From Takakia lepidozioides (Eukaryota; Streptophyta; Takakiopsida; Takakiales; Takakiaceae): a stretch of 64,000 nt of DNA. Below the pieces are notes generated by a model, which ran no database searches, was not told the DNA's origin, and saw nothing but the letters and a program-made list of their open reading frames with translations. Position numbers and translations under genes: made by a program. Below are positions 23,512 through 34,144 of this stretch, one piece after another. The number at the start of each line of letters is the position of its first letter. Position 1 is the stretch's first letter. The stretch covers positions 52,328,001-52,392,000 of the forward strand of contig CM060731.1 of the NCBI GenBank assembly GCA_030704615.1, read 5' to 3'.

Positions 23512-23524
23512 GTTTGGCGAGACT
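23512..23524 (+). promoter_or_regulatory. Primer-binding site, self-priming type
   Basis: GTTTGGCGAGACT directly follows the LTR. The reverse complement of its core, AGTCTCGCCAA (11 nt), is found at 29023-29033 in the 3' LTR, 31 bp after the TATA box at 28992. That is the expected 5' end of the transcript. An unidentified tRNA primer cannot be fully excluded. Confidence 0.6.
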
Positions 23525-23549
23525 AAAGTTTGTTCTTTAGTTAGTTAAG

Positions 23550-24590
23550 ATGGAAGGCACATTTGCGGAAATGGTCACCACATTGCAGAGTCTTCAGCTC
23601 CAGATGCAAGAACTTCGTACATCTACCGCTCGATTGCAAGCTGATCAGTCTCAAGATCTTGGCAACGCTCTCCACAATTTACAACAACAAATTTCAGAGT
23701 TAAAGGAATCGAACAATGGATCTTCAACCATACAAGTCCCTACTGCAACAGCCCCTACTGCAACGGTTCATCTTCAACAGATTACGAGAGATCCAAAGAT
23801 TAGCATGCCCGAGAAATTTGATGGGACGAGATCAAGATTTCGCGGTTTTGTTCAACAAGTACGACTGTTCCTACGACTACATCCACAACGCTACCCCGAT
23901 GAAGGTATTCAAGTGGGATTCGTGGGCACCCTTCTGTCAGGCATTGCCCTATCTTGGTTTGCACCGCTATTAGAAAAACATTCGCATTTATTATACAATT
24001 TTGAAGCATTCATGTCCGAGTTCACTGCAATGTTTGGAGAAAATGATAGAGAGAGAGTTGCAGAAACAAAGATGCGAAATCTTTGACAATGAGCACGTCA
24101 TGTTTCCGTTTATGCTGCCGAATTTCGACAACTTGCGTGCGACCTCGACTGGAATGAGAAGAGCCTCATTAGTCAGTTTCGATGTGGGCTAAAAGATAAT
24201 ATAAAAAATTTGTTGCTGACAATGCCAAACGTGAGCACACTAAGTGAATTCATCACCCAAGTCATTGCATGCGATAATCGTTTGTTCGAAAGACGTCAAG
24301 AGAAGCGATCTGGATGGTCTACGACGCATCATGTCACTGCTACTACGACACCAAACACAACGATCCATCAGACATCCAGTAGTGATCCTATGCAGATTGA
24401 TGCTGTCCGATTCAAGCCATTGACGCCACAAGAAAAACAAAGACGACGCTCGAATGGATTATGCCTCTATTGCGGAGAAGAATATCACATAGCATTAAAC
24501 TGCCCCAACAAGAGAAGATTCAAAGCTCGGGGCATAACTCAAGTGTTCGATACAAGGAGGTCGGAAAACGAAGATGTCCAGTCACAGTAG
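23550..24590 (+). pseudogene. Chromovirus gag with zinc knuckle
   Basis: ATG at 23550. The protein has an N-terminal Leu/Gln coiled-coil-like stretch (about residues 1-60), the retrotransposon gag core (SMPEKFDGTRSRFRGFVQQ, LSWFAPLLEK), and a CCHC knuckle CLYCGEEYHIALNC near the end. Gag coats the RNA in cytoplasmic virus-like particles. Two adjacent TGA codons (24084, 24090) stand where CGA is likely, and TAG (24588) ends the frame. The protease starts in another frame overlapping 24461-24590. Confidence 0.9.
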
Positions 24591-27500
24591 GGACCATGCG
24601 GCTGGACACCACAAATTCCTTACCAAAAAAATGTCTCTTTCTACCTCCAGACCCTGCACCTTGCTTCACAGTTCCGGTTAAAATCAGAGTGCAAAATCGA
24701 GATATCACTGTAGAAGCACTTTTGGACTCAGGAACTTCAGCTTGTTTTATGGACAAAAACTTTGCGAAGCAAAACAATTTAATGCTCGTAAAGAAGAAAC
24801 TTTCGGCCCCCGTTGAAGTCATCGATGGACAACCATTAGCATCAGGAAATGTGGACCATGAAACTCGACCACTTGAAGTGAAGCTTAAAGATCAAGCATC
24901 ACATATTGTTTTCAATGTCATCCAGTCTCTAACGAATCATGTGATCCTTGGACTTCCCTGGTTCATACTTCACAATCCCGACATCGACTGGCGATCGCGA
25001 AAATTTTTTGCAAGACAAAAATGTAGAAATAGCAAAGGTATTCAACCCCTATGCCTTGGAGCTAGAGCTTTCATGAGAGCTACCAAAAAGGAGGCGACAT
25101 TTGCACTTTATGCGACTCCGATCAAGACCACAACAGACAAAGGTACTTCAACATTACCCGCTCAATATTAAGATTTCAAAGATGTCTTCGAGAAGAAAAA
25201 TGCAGTCATATTGCCAGAACATCGACCTTATGACTGTGCAATTGAGTTACAAGAAGAAGCCCAACCACCATTCGCTCCAATCTATAACTTATCATAGACG
25301 GAGTTGGCTGCATTACGTGAATACATTGATGAAAATTTGTCGAAGCACTTCATCCGACATTCAAAATCACCCGCGGGGGTGCCTATCTTGTTTGTGAAAA
25401 AGAAGGACGGATCATTACGCATGTGTGTCGACTATCGCGGTCTCAACAAAGTCACAATCAAGAATCGTTATCCGTTGCCACTGATTTCTGGGCTTCTCGA
25501 CCAGCTGGGACGAGCGAAGATTTTCACCAAAATCGACTTGAGAGGAGCTTATAACCTTGTACGGATAAAAGAAGGAGACGAATGGAAAACAACTTTTCGA
25601 ATAAAGTATGGACATTTTGAATACAGTGTTATGCCTTTCGGTCTTACAAATGCTCCAGCAATTTTCCAACATATGATGAATGACATCTTTCGAGAATTTT
25701 TAGATGACTTTGTAGTCATCTATTTGGACGACATTTTGATATTTTCACAGAATGAAGAAGAACATGGCCGCCATGTATGCCTTGTCATTGATAAATTAAG
25801 AGAAAAAAAATTATATGCCAAGTTGGAGAAATGTCTTTTCTATCAATCTGAGGTCGAATTTCTGGGCTACATTATTTCCGACAAATGCGTCTTTATGGAT
25901 CAGAAGAAAATACAGACCATCATCGAGTAGATTAAACCAACTTCGGTCCGAGATGTACAATGTTTTCTGGGCTTTGCAAATTTCTATAGAATCTTCATCA
26001 ATGACTACTCCAAAATTGCTGCACCATTGACACGACTCACAGGGAATGACAAATTTGTATGGGACGAGAAGGCTGACCAAGCATTTGAAAGGCTGAAGTA
26101 GGCACTTACAACGGCTCCCATACTGGTACATGCAGACCCATCTAAGCCATTCTTTTTAGAAGCAGATGCATCGGACTTTGCACTTGGCATGGTACTCTCA
26201 ATACGGTACAGATGGCCGACTCCACCCTGTTGGTTTTCGTTCTCGCAAATTTTCCACTGCGGAGATCAATTATAAAATCCATGAAAAAGAACTTCTAGCA
26301 ATTATCGATGTTTTTGAGGAGTGACGACATCTATTGGAGGGAGGTAAACATCATGTCACTGTCTATACCGATCACAAAAACCTCGAATATTTTATTAGTG
26401 CTCGTGTTTTGAATCGACGTCAAGCGAGATGGAGTATGTCACTAGCAAGGTTTGAATTTGTTATTACCTACCGTCCTGGACATCTTCAAGGAAAACCAGA
26501 TGCTCTTTCTCGACGATCGTATCTTGCGCCAAAAGAAGGGGATGCAGCTTTTGACCAACAAAAATCCATCATCCTGAAACCAGCAAATCTCCAATTGAAT
26601 ATGCTATCCATGTCCACCTATGACGATGCAGAGATCATAAAGGAGATTCAGGAAGCACTGAAGAACGACCATTTTGCTACGACACTACGAAGTCAACTAA
26701 ATCAACCTCGAGACAACCTACATATTACAAACGACTTCGAATTCAAATATGGCTTACTTTACTTCAAAGGACTTCTTTATGTTCCTCCAGGACCTACACG
26801 ACTTCGAATTCTTCAAACATGTCATGATCTTCCGGCTGCAGGACATTTCGGCTTCAACAAAACATTGGAGTTGATATCCAGGGACTATTGGTGGCCGCAG
26901 ATGTGGAAACACGTGAAAGAATTTATAAAATCTTGCGACACGTGTGCTAGAGCGAAGGGACCACGACATCGACCTTACGGCCTTCTTCAACCATTACCCA
27001 TTCCCAAGGGTCCATGGTCGTCCCTGTCTATGGACTTTATTACGGACCTTCCAATTTCCAAGACCACCGATTCAATCCTTGTTATTGTAGATCGTTTTAC
27101 GAAGATGACACATTTCATTCAATGTAATAAGACGGTTACCGGCGAGGAAACTGCAAGACTCTTCCTCAATAATATCTACCGCATTCATGGACTCCCGAAG
27201 GACATCGTATCTGATCGAGGACCATAGTTCATATCAAATTTCTGGAGGGGATTATTTCACATATTGGATACTAAGATCAACCTCTCTACAGCTAATCATC
27301 CACAGATTGATGGTCAAACCGAACGTATAAATCAGATTTTGAAGCAGTATCTTCGTTGTACGATAAATTATCACCAAGATAATTGGACGGACCTTCTGTC
27401 ATTGGCTGAGTTTGCCTACAACAACACTATACATTCTTCGACCAAGCAAACTCCATTTTTCTCCAATTATGGTCATCATCCTCGAGCAAATCATTTCCAC

Positions 27501-28088
27501 ATGAAAACTGTTGGAAGCCCTGCTGCAGAAAACCTTGCTACTCATCTTGCTACAATTCACTAGGAGCTTACATCTCACCTCGCAGAAGCTCAAAAACAAT
27601 ACAAAGAGTATGCAGATCAACGTCGCCAACTCCAACCCCAGTTCAAGGTCGGAGATCGTGTGTGGCTTCTTCAACGGGACATACAAACCTCGCAACCATC
27701 AAAGAAGTTGGATTATCAACGCCTGGGACCATTCAAAATTATTTGACAAATAAATCCGATCAGTTTTCGGCTTGAACTCCCACGAAGTATGCGCATCCAT
27801 CCAGTCTTTCATGTTTCACTATTGGAGTTGTATCATCCATCGAATATTCCAGAGAGAGTTTCTGTACCACCTCCACCAATGGAAGTCAATCAGGAAATTG
27901 AATATGAAGTCGACGAAGTCCTAGACTCTCGCATTAAGTATAAACGTCTTGAGTATTTTGTACATTGGAAAGGCTACGACATCAGCAAACGAACGTGTGA
28001 ATCTTCCTCCAACCTCGTCAATGCCTCTGACAAAGTCCAAGAGTTTCATCAACGATATCCAGCTAAGCCTCGAGCTACACGTCAATGA
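24461..28088 (+). pseudogene. Chromovirus pol: PR-RT-RH-IN-chromodomain
   Basis: Order of domains: aspartic protease (LLDSGTS near 24725), reverse transcriptase ([36 protein letters not shown] near 25720), RNase H (HHVTVYTDHKNLEYF near 26350), integrase with a CDTCARAK zinc region (26935), the D-D-E core (SMDFITDLP, VSDRGP, HPQIDGQTERIN), and a C-terminal chromodomain (YEVDEVLDSR, EYFVHWKGY near 27960; the usual Thr-Trp-Glu is Thr-Cys-Glu). Chromodomains steer integration to marked chromatin. Eight in-frame stops (25169, 25295, 25928, 26099, 26322, 27225, 27561, 27744) are all explained by C-to-T or G-to-A changes. There is one 2-nt deletion near 26195. The stop of pol (28086-28088) overlaps the next ATG. 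Confidence 0.92.
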
Positions 28089-28636
28089 AACATCACAACG
28101 ATGATGTCAGCCAAGCTAGCTTCAAGGAGAAGACTCCACATTCAATGTACCTGATACACATTAAGGAGGGAGGAGCACCACACATCAGTATATATAGCTA
28201 CACTTCCAGCACTCTTGCATCTTGTATTGGCAGCATGGAGTCACAAGAACCAGATACATTGGAGTGGTTGCTTACCCAACTACCAGATCAGCTGTTCTGA
28301 CTCTCACGACCTTCAACATCACGCCGACGCTCTCGAGACGATGGGCCACCAATGCGACGCGTACTTCCTCGTCTGGACCCCGTACGATGGCAAGTGGAGC
28401 CTACTCGAAGTCTGATAATTCTGTTGGAGGTTGAGGCTTCGGACCCAGAGGGCAACGAAATCATGTTTGAAGACAGCTTCGAAAATCAGAATGCTCAAAT
28501 TACTGCGTGGTCCCAAGTTCAAGGTGTTGGACACTATTGATGGTTACAGGGACCTAAAAATCATTTGAGTCAAGAACGAAAAGCCGAATACTTGGCAAGT
28601 ACCATTCGTCGGATTTTGGATTTTCTCCAACTCTAA
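28085..28636 (+). pseudogene. Extra chromovirus ORF after pol, unknown role
   Basis: A 183-codon frame whose ATG overlaps the pol stop as ATGA (28085-28088). It is broken only by TGA at 28298 and 28541, both one transition from CGA or TGG. Features: acidic EPDTLEWLLTQLPDQLF, a basic Ser/Arg stretch (SRPSTSRRRSRDDGPP), a Glu/Asp-rich middle, and an amphipathic C-terminus (AEYLASTIRRILDFLQL). There is no signal peptide or membrane segment, so it does not look like an envelope gene. It ends 54 bp before the 3' LTR. Function unknown. Confidence 0.55.
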
Positions 28637-28675
28637 GTAAGTCCAAGATTTTACCGCTCCTCGAGGACCTGGCGC

Positions 28676-28690
28676 TAGAGGAGGGGGTGA
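28676..28690 (+). promoter_or_regulatory. Polypurine tract of plus chromovirus
   Basis: AGAGGAGGGGGTGA directly precedes the TGTCACGG start of the 3' LTR, the expected site for plus-strand DNA priming. Confidence 0.75.
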
Positions 28691-29309
28691 TGTCACGGAC
28701 ATAGCCCAGAGGAACTTACCAGGAGTAAATACCAGAAGTTACCATGTTACCATGTTACCGAAAGTTACCATGATTTACCATTACTTACCAAGTTATCGAG
28801 AGTTTACCAAATTACCAAGAGTAACTTGGGAAACTACTCAGAAATCTTCATTTGGAGGAAACTTCTCCATCAAGATACCTCCTTCGTTTAAGGAAGCTTC
28901 TCCATCAAGAAACCTTTGTTTAATCTTGGAAACTTCTCCAGCAAGAAACCTCCATAGGGGAAGCTTCTTGGGGAAGCTTCTTAGTAGCCAGTATATATAG
29001 GAGGCAAGACTGGACACTCTTCAGTCTCGCCAACACAAGTTCAAGCTACTCTTGTTCCAAGTCCAGTACTCCAGTCCAGCTTCCAGTATGCAGTCTAGTT
29101 TCCAGTATCTGGTATTCCAGTCCAGTTTCCAGCATTCCAGTATCCGAGCCGAGTTCCAGTATTTTGTACTCTTGTCCATTGTTATAAAGATCATCTTGAT
29201 TCATGTTCACCTACCATGCATTCGGCCACGCCAACCTTGACTTCTTGTTTAGTCTTATACCTCTAGTCTGATCTCTTGTTTGTGTTCTGTCATGTTCTCG
29301 TCCTTGACA
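28691..29309 (+). mobile_element. 3' LTR of plus chromovirus, complete
   Basis: 619 bp from TGTCACGGACATAG to CGTCCTTGACA. The first half is a run of TTACCA and GAAGCTTC words. TATATATA box at 28992-28999. The predicted transcript start, AGTCTCGCCAACAC, is at 29023. Matches 22361-23010 (inverted) along its whole length. Confidence 0.9.
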
Positions 29310-29339
29310 CCTTCAAGAGTGTTGATTCTGGAGGGTCGA

Positions 29340-29525
29340 GATGGCATGGTATAGAAAGACAATGTGCGCAATTGTCCGTCATGTCACCTTCCACATGTGC
29401 ATGGGGAGGATAGATCCCAACCTTGCAGTGGTACCTGCAGGGTTGCGTTGCATGCTATGTGGGCATGCTGGTGGTGCTGCGACCATGTTGGTGTGTGACT
29501 CTCCCAAGAACGGCGAGCTCGCTTC
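29340..29525 (+). pseudogene. PHD-like zinc motif fragment
   Basis: An open frame reads LRCMLCGHAGGAATMLVCDS near 29445-29505. The CxxC followed by TMLVCD resembles the start of a PHD finger as seen in some transposon and chromatin proteins, but the second Cys of the next pair is Pro. Only half a motif is present. Confidence 0.3.
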
Positions 29526-29539
29526 TCCTCATCTCCTCT

Positions 29540-29640
29540 CCTCCTCCTCTTCTCCTTCGTGCATCATTTGCTCAACGCCTCCATCCCACGCCCCTGCATA
29601 TCCTGCTATCATCGCGTTCCATCCCTCGGCTATGTGGTGT
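29540..29640 (-). pseudogene. Small PPR fragment
   Basis: The minus strand encodes WNAMIAGYAGAWDGG followed by EQMM in a shifted register, a typical piece of the fern PPR repeats seen at 6.2-8.4 and 42-44 kb. About 100 bp only. Confidence 0.5.
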
Positions 29641-29754
29641 GGCGCAGGAGACAAAAAAAGGCCAAGTCCCAGCCCTCCTTTCTGTTCACGATTACCCTAA
29701 TGGCCAACCTTATTAGCAATTTTTTAATTTTTTTAAACCTAATGGGCAACCTTA

Positions 29755-30075
29755 TTTGCATTATATGTGCCTTCAAAATGACACGTGTAGTGATGTAGTC
29801 GTATAAATAGAGCTGTGAAACCATCTTCAGTCATGGAGTCATAAGATTCCATGAAACGTCGTCCACGTGTAGTTAAACATATCACACTAGTCATCATGGT
29901 CAACAATTTTTTACCAATGCTCCCTAACTTTCCGGAGTCATGTAGTGATATCCATTACTACAAAGTCATAAAACTATGACTGCAATGCATTTCAGCGCTC
30001 TGTAGTCATCTACCTAGTGCAGTTTTTATGACTCCGCCAAAGCCGTAGTCCTAAAAACGCTCATCTCTTGTAATG
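29755..30075 (-). mobile_element. CACTA-type transposon terminus (right end)
   Basis: Read on the minus strand it starts CATTACAAGAGATGAGCG at 30075, exactly where the gypsy frame breaks, and carries ATGACT / AGTCAT subterminal words. It matches the left end at 10771 (CACTACAATAGAT). The three bases outside are ATG, unlike CTG at the left end. Confidence 0.55.
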
Positions 30076-31199
30076 ATGAAATACTACATGCTAGTGAGGG
30101 TTAATCAGCACAGGTGTAGTTGTTACTGACAATGTAAGTTCCTCAAAAGCCTGTTGACATTCAGCTGTCCATGCAAACACTGCATCTTTCTTCAGAAGCT
30201 TGCTCAATGGTGTTGCTATCTGTGCATACCGTCTGACAAATCTTCTGTAATAACTGGTTTGTCCAAGGAATCTCCTTAGACTCTTAACATTTACTGGTGG
30301 TGGAGAGGCTTTAATGGCCTCTGTCTTTCTGGGATCCACAAGAAGTCCCCTCTTACATACAATGTGTCCCAAAAGCACCCTTGAGTTCACACAGAAAGTA
30401 CATTTCTCTGGATTTAGGCCCAGACCTCTCATCCTGCATCTGGCCAAACATAACTCCAATTTATGCAAGTGCTCATTCTTAGAGCTATACACACTGAAAT
30501 CATCCAAGAACACCTACATGAAATCATCCAAATACTCATGAAAGATTCACTTATCACTCTCTGAAAGGTTACTAGTGCATTACAAAGTCCAAAATGCATG
30601 ACTTTGTATGCATAAGCACCCCAGTCTGTGATGAAAGTTGTCTTTCCCTGGTCTTCTTCTGCCACTTGCACTTGATTATAACCACTGAAGCCAACCATGA
30701 ATGAGTACATCTCATGGCCTGCCACAAAGTGTCCAATACTCTTAGCTTCCTCAAAGAATTCTGGCTCCAAATCAGCCTCTACCTTCACCATCCTCGGTTC
30801 CTCTTCAGTTCCCACATTCATTTCTCTCACCTGCTCATCAGTTGTGATTGTCCAACCAGTCACCACTTCATCCTGTAAACTCACATAGGCTGGTTCTTCT
30901 AGGATTTCCATTTCTCCCTCTCTTTCTTTATAGAATTGTGGTGGGTAACTGCTTGTTTCACCCTCAATTGGTGTCGCTGTCACTACACCACAGCAGATAC
31001 CTTTTAAACAACTTAGGCCTTCCAGCTGCATCTTTGCAACCTGCTCCCACTCTGGGTGTGCAGCGAACAGGGTAGCTTCTTGCTCCTCAACAAGTCCTCC
31101 CCTCCAGTCATACTCCCTGACCCCTCGAGGTCTTCTCGTAGCAGGTAGTCTATTAGATTTCTTAGTGGTGATTTGTATCTTGTGCATCCCATCATGCAC
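30076..31199 (-). pseudogene. Second gypsy lineage: reverse transcriptase relic
   Basis: Reverse transcriptase of a non-chromodomain Ty3/gypsy element. It has GFSGYNQVQV, FGLCNALVTFQRV, the catalytic FLDDFSVYS (about 30500, after a frameshift) and RRFLGQTSYYRRFVRRYAQI, ending near PVLINPH. The finger subdomain with the usual VPKKNGKLR motif is deleted, and the first catalytic Asp (FMDGFSGY in relatives) is Val. RNase H and integrase are missing because a CACTA end cuts the element at 30075. Confidence 0.85.
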
Positions 31200-31238
31200 A
31201 GTTAGTAACTGGGAATTCCAGTCATGGAATACCCTGGC

Positions 31239-32084
31239 CTATTTCAGCCACAGTCGACCTAGCAATAAGGAGTAAGCTTCCATGACTTCATCCATTTTCA
31301 ACACAGTTACTGTGATCTTAAAGATCATCTTTTGAATCTGTATCTTAACTCCTCTTATCAATCCCAATGGCTGTACACTTCTTTGATCTGCCATTGTTAC
31401 TGTAAATGGGGCTGGTTTCATGTTACTTAGACCAAGCTTCTGCCTTAATTGGTCTTTCATGATATTCACTCCAGAGCCTCCATCTATCAGTACATCAGTT
31501 AGTTCTGTGCTTCCAATTCTCAATTGGATTACTGGCATAGAATCACCAAAGTCCATGACTGTTTCTCGCCCTTCCGGCTTCACATTATAACTGGTCAGCT
31601 TGCTGTTCAGGTCTGTGTTCCCTGTCACATGGGCAATTCGATTGATTGCTTGATACAGCCTATGTATACAATAAGGTGCCACAGCCAATAGCTGTCCAAT
31701 GGTAATCTCCGCTTTGGTCTGGCATATTACTTCAGCCAAAGTCCCTTCATTACTCTGCATTTCCGCAGCTTCTTTCTTCCCTTCATCCTCACTCTCTTCC
31801 TCTTCTCTTTCAGAATCAGAGGAATCTGCCATAGGAATATCAGTACTCTTCTGCATTTCCCTTATGGTATCTGCCACTTCCTTGTGCAGTTCCTTCTCAT
31901 CTCTCCAAGCCTTATCATCTTCAAGCACATCACTGCCATCTTCATTATCATCACCTTCCACATCTACTGGAGGTATTATTTTGGCTTTGCTTCTGGTTAC
32001 TATCATTGTACTTACTTCTGGTACAACACATGGCCTAACCATGTGAGCTACCACCACTGGCCCCTCATTCACAGGAGCTCTCAT
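31239..32084 (-). pseudogene. Second gypsy lineage: aspartic protease region
   Basis: One open frame of about 281 codons. The N-terminal half is acidic (Glu/Asp/Ser-rich linker). The C-terminal half is a retropepsin-like domain with VLIDGGSGVNIM, a DGGSG variant of the usual D-S/T-G seen in several plant gypsy lineages, and ends LLLGRLWLK. It lies between gag and reverse transcriptase, as expected. Confidence 0.8.
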
Positions 32085-32089
32085 CTCAT

Positions 32090-34130
32090 TCTGGTGTCTG
32101 ATCCGGAATGGACAGGTTGCCTTCCGATGTCCTGATTACAATAGTAACACAGTTCTTCCCCATTAGGTCCTCGCCCTTGGTCTGTTCCGGGATTGTTTCT
32201 GTAATCCTGATTCCCTGGCTGGTAATTCCCTCTTGGATTACCTCTCCCTTCCATGCCATTGTTATAACCACCAAGCCTACCATAGTGGTCCCGATCACTG
32301 TTTCTTCTTGGTTGGGGCTGCACTTGATGCACCCTTACTTGCCTAGGTTATCTTGCTGCTGTCCTTCTGTTGTAGTAACAATTCTCAGTAGAATGGTTAT
32401 CCATTTTATAGGTAGTATAGTGTTTCTCCTTCATGTGGCATTCAGTGGTGGTATGGCCTTCATTCTGGCATTTTGCACACCAAACACCCTTCCTCCAATG
32501 TGTTGCAGCCTCTGTGGCATACTTCTTCAAGATTTCTTCTAATATTTTCTCATAGGTATCCCTCTTCAACGTTTCCTTCTTCTTACTCTTCCTCTTAAGC
32601 TCTTGCTCTTCTTCCTCATCTGACTCATCCTCAGAGTCCTCATCATCCCTTTTCTCTCTCTTGAGCATTCCCAATTGCTCAATTCTGTTCGATGTTTCAA
32701 ATGCCTCCTCCACTGTATTATGGGGTAACATATCCACTTTCTTTTGCAACTCTGGTCTTAGTCCACTCACAAACCAAGTCTTCTGTAAACCTGGTGCTGG
32801 TACAGCAGCCAGCTTTTTCATCATCAATTCCATCTTTTCCATATACTCCTCAACAATTTCATGCTTTTGCTTTAACAGTTGTAAACTTCCATACACTTCA
32901 TCCTCAGTTTTACTTGTCCTGAACCTACTTTCGGAATGCTGTATTCAAGCCATTCCAGGTTAGGAAATGATTATTAGGGAATCTTGCATACCATTCACTT
33001 GCTTTCTTTATCAGTGAACAAGGGAACAGTCTCATCTTGGCATCATCGCCATTCTCATTGTTCACAATACACATGTGCTCAAATTGGCTAATGTGTACAT
33101 CAGGATCCCCTTTTCCTGAATATATTGGAAAAGGTGGTTTTGCTCGTGTTGGTTGTAATGCCATTTGTGGCCATACCCCCTGCCCACTTACAGGTGCTGG
33201 CCCCCTTGCTGGTGCTGGTCCTTGAGGACCTGTGGTAGTTGTGGTGGAACTTCCACCAAGTGCTGGCCCCTGAGCACTCCCTGCTACTGGCCCCACTATA
33301 TTCTCAGTATTCCCAGCTCCAGTTGCACTACTTCCCACACTCCCTGTCCCCCCAGAGCCAGATCCAGGCTGCCCGCCTAATCCCCCTGAGCCGACACCTT
33401 CGTTGGCCTGTGATCCAAGTGCTCCACTTGATCCAGGTCCAACGGGTTGGGATGTCCTGGTTGTAGTCTCAACCTCAGCTGTTGGGTCTACTTCTTCATA
33501 CTCTTCCTCTTCCAATTTCTTCTCTCTGTTTTCATCTTCCAAGTTCTGCCCTTGGGTTTCTTCTTCTTCACTCATGTAACTCAATTGCAATGGTGTTGGA
33601 GAGTCTGAACTCTCCGTTGGCTCTGCCACATCCTCTCCTCCTTCTTCGTCTTCCGTCTCAGAAACTGGAGTTCCTGCTTTTGGTGTTCCATGCCAACTCT
33701 TATCAAAGATTTCTGCTATCACATAAACCAGTGTTGGTAACCAACGTGCTCTTCCTCTACAGGCCACCTGATAAATCTTTATCACTCCTTTCTCCAGACC
33801 CCACTCAGGATCAGCATCATGTACTCTCTTAAGAATGTTTTCTTTACAACCGTCTGGCAATTCCAAGAACCTCTGAAAGAATTGTTTGGACAATCTTTCC
33901 TTCTCAGTTCCACAGGGAATTTGATTCACATCAAATTCTTTAATTCTCCAACCACCATGATCCCACCAGATTCCTGTCACATCTGGTTGTTCATGACCCA
34001 GTTCCCCAGTATGGTCGCCAAATGTCGAGCGGCTTTTACTCACCCATCCCTTCGCTATCTGAGGTAGAAACTCCAAGATAGAAGAGTTGGATATCTCTAA
34101 GCATTCAGCCCGCTCAGAACAATCAGTCAT
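32090..34130 (-). pseudogene. Second gypsy lineage: gag
   Basis: ATG at 34130. The first about 400 codons include an acidic segment and a long Gly/Ser/Thr/Pro-rich low-complexity stretch (about 33180-33450). Then comes the gag core (FPIYSGKGDPDVHISQFEHM, ASEWYARF). A frameshift near 32925 leads to the capsid C-terminal part (QKTWFVSGLRPELQKKV), an acidic-basic linker and CCHC knuckles: CAKCQNEGHTTTEC is intact, the next two are decayed. A stop at 32348 and a frameshift near 32110 separate the last knuckle. Confidence 0.85.
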
Positions 34131-34144
34131 GATCTGCAGCTAGT

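Noticed and set aside
24461-24590. Programmed frameshift between gag and pol of the chromovirus
   Set aside because: Gag and protease overlap in different frames in both copies, and a slippery-looking A run (CCAAAAAAATG) is nearby. However, the relative frame differs between the two copies because of an indel, and in the plus copy gag stops before the A run. The overlap is better explained by decay.
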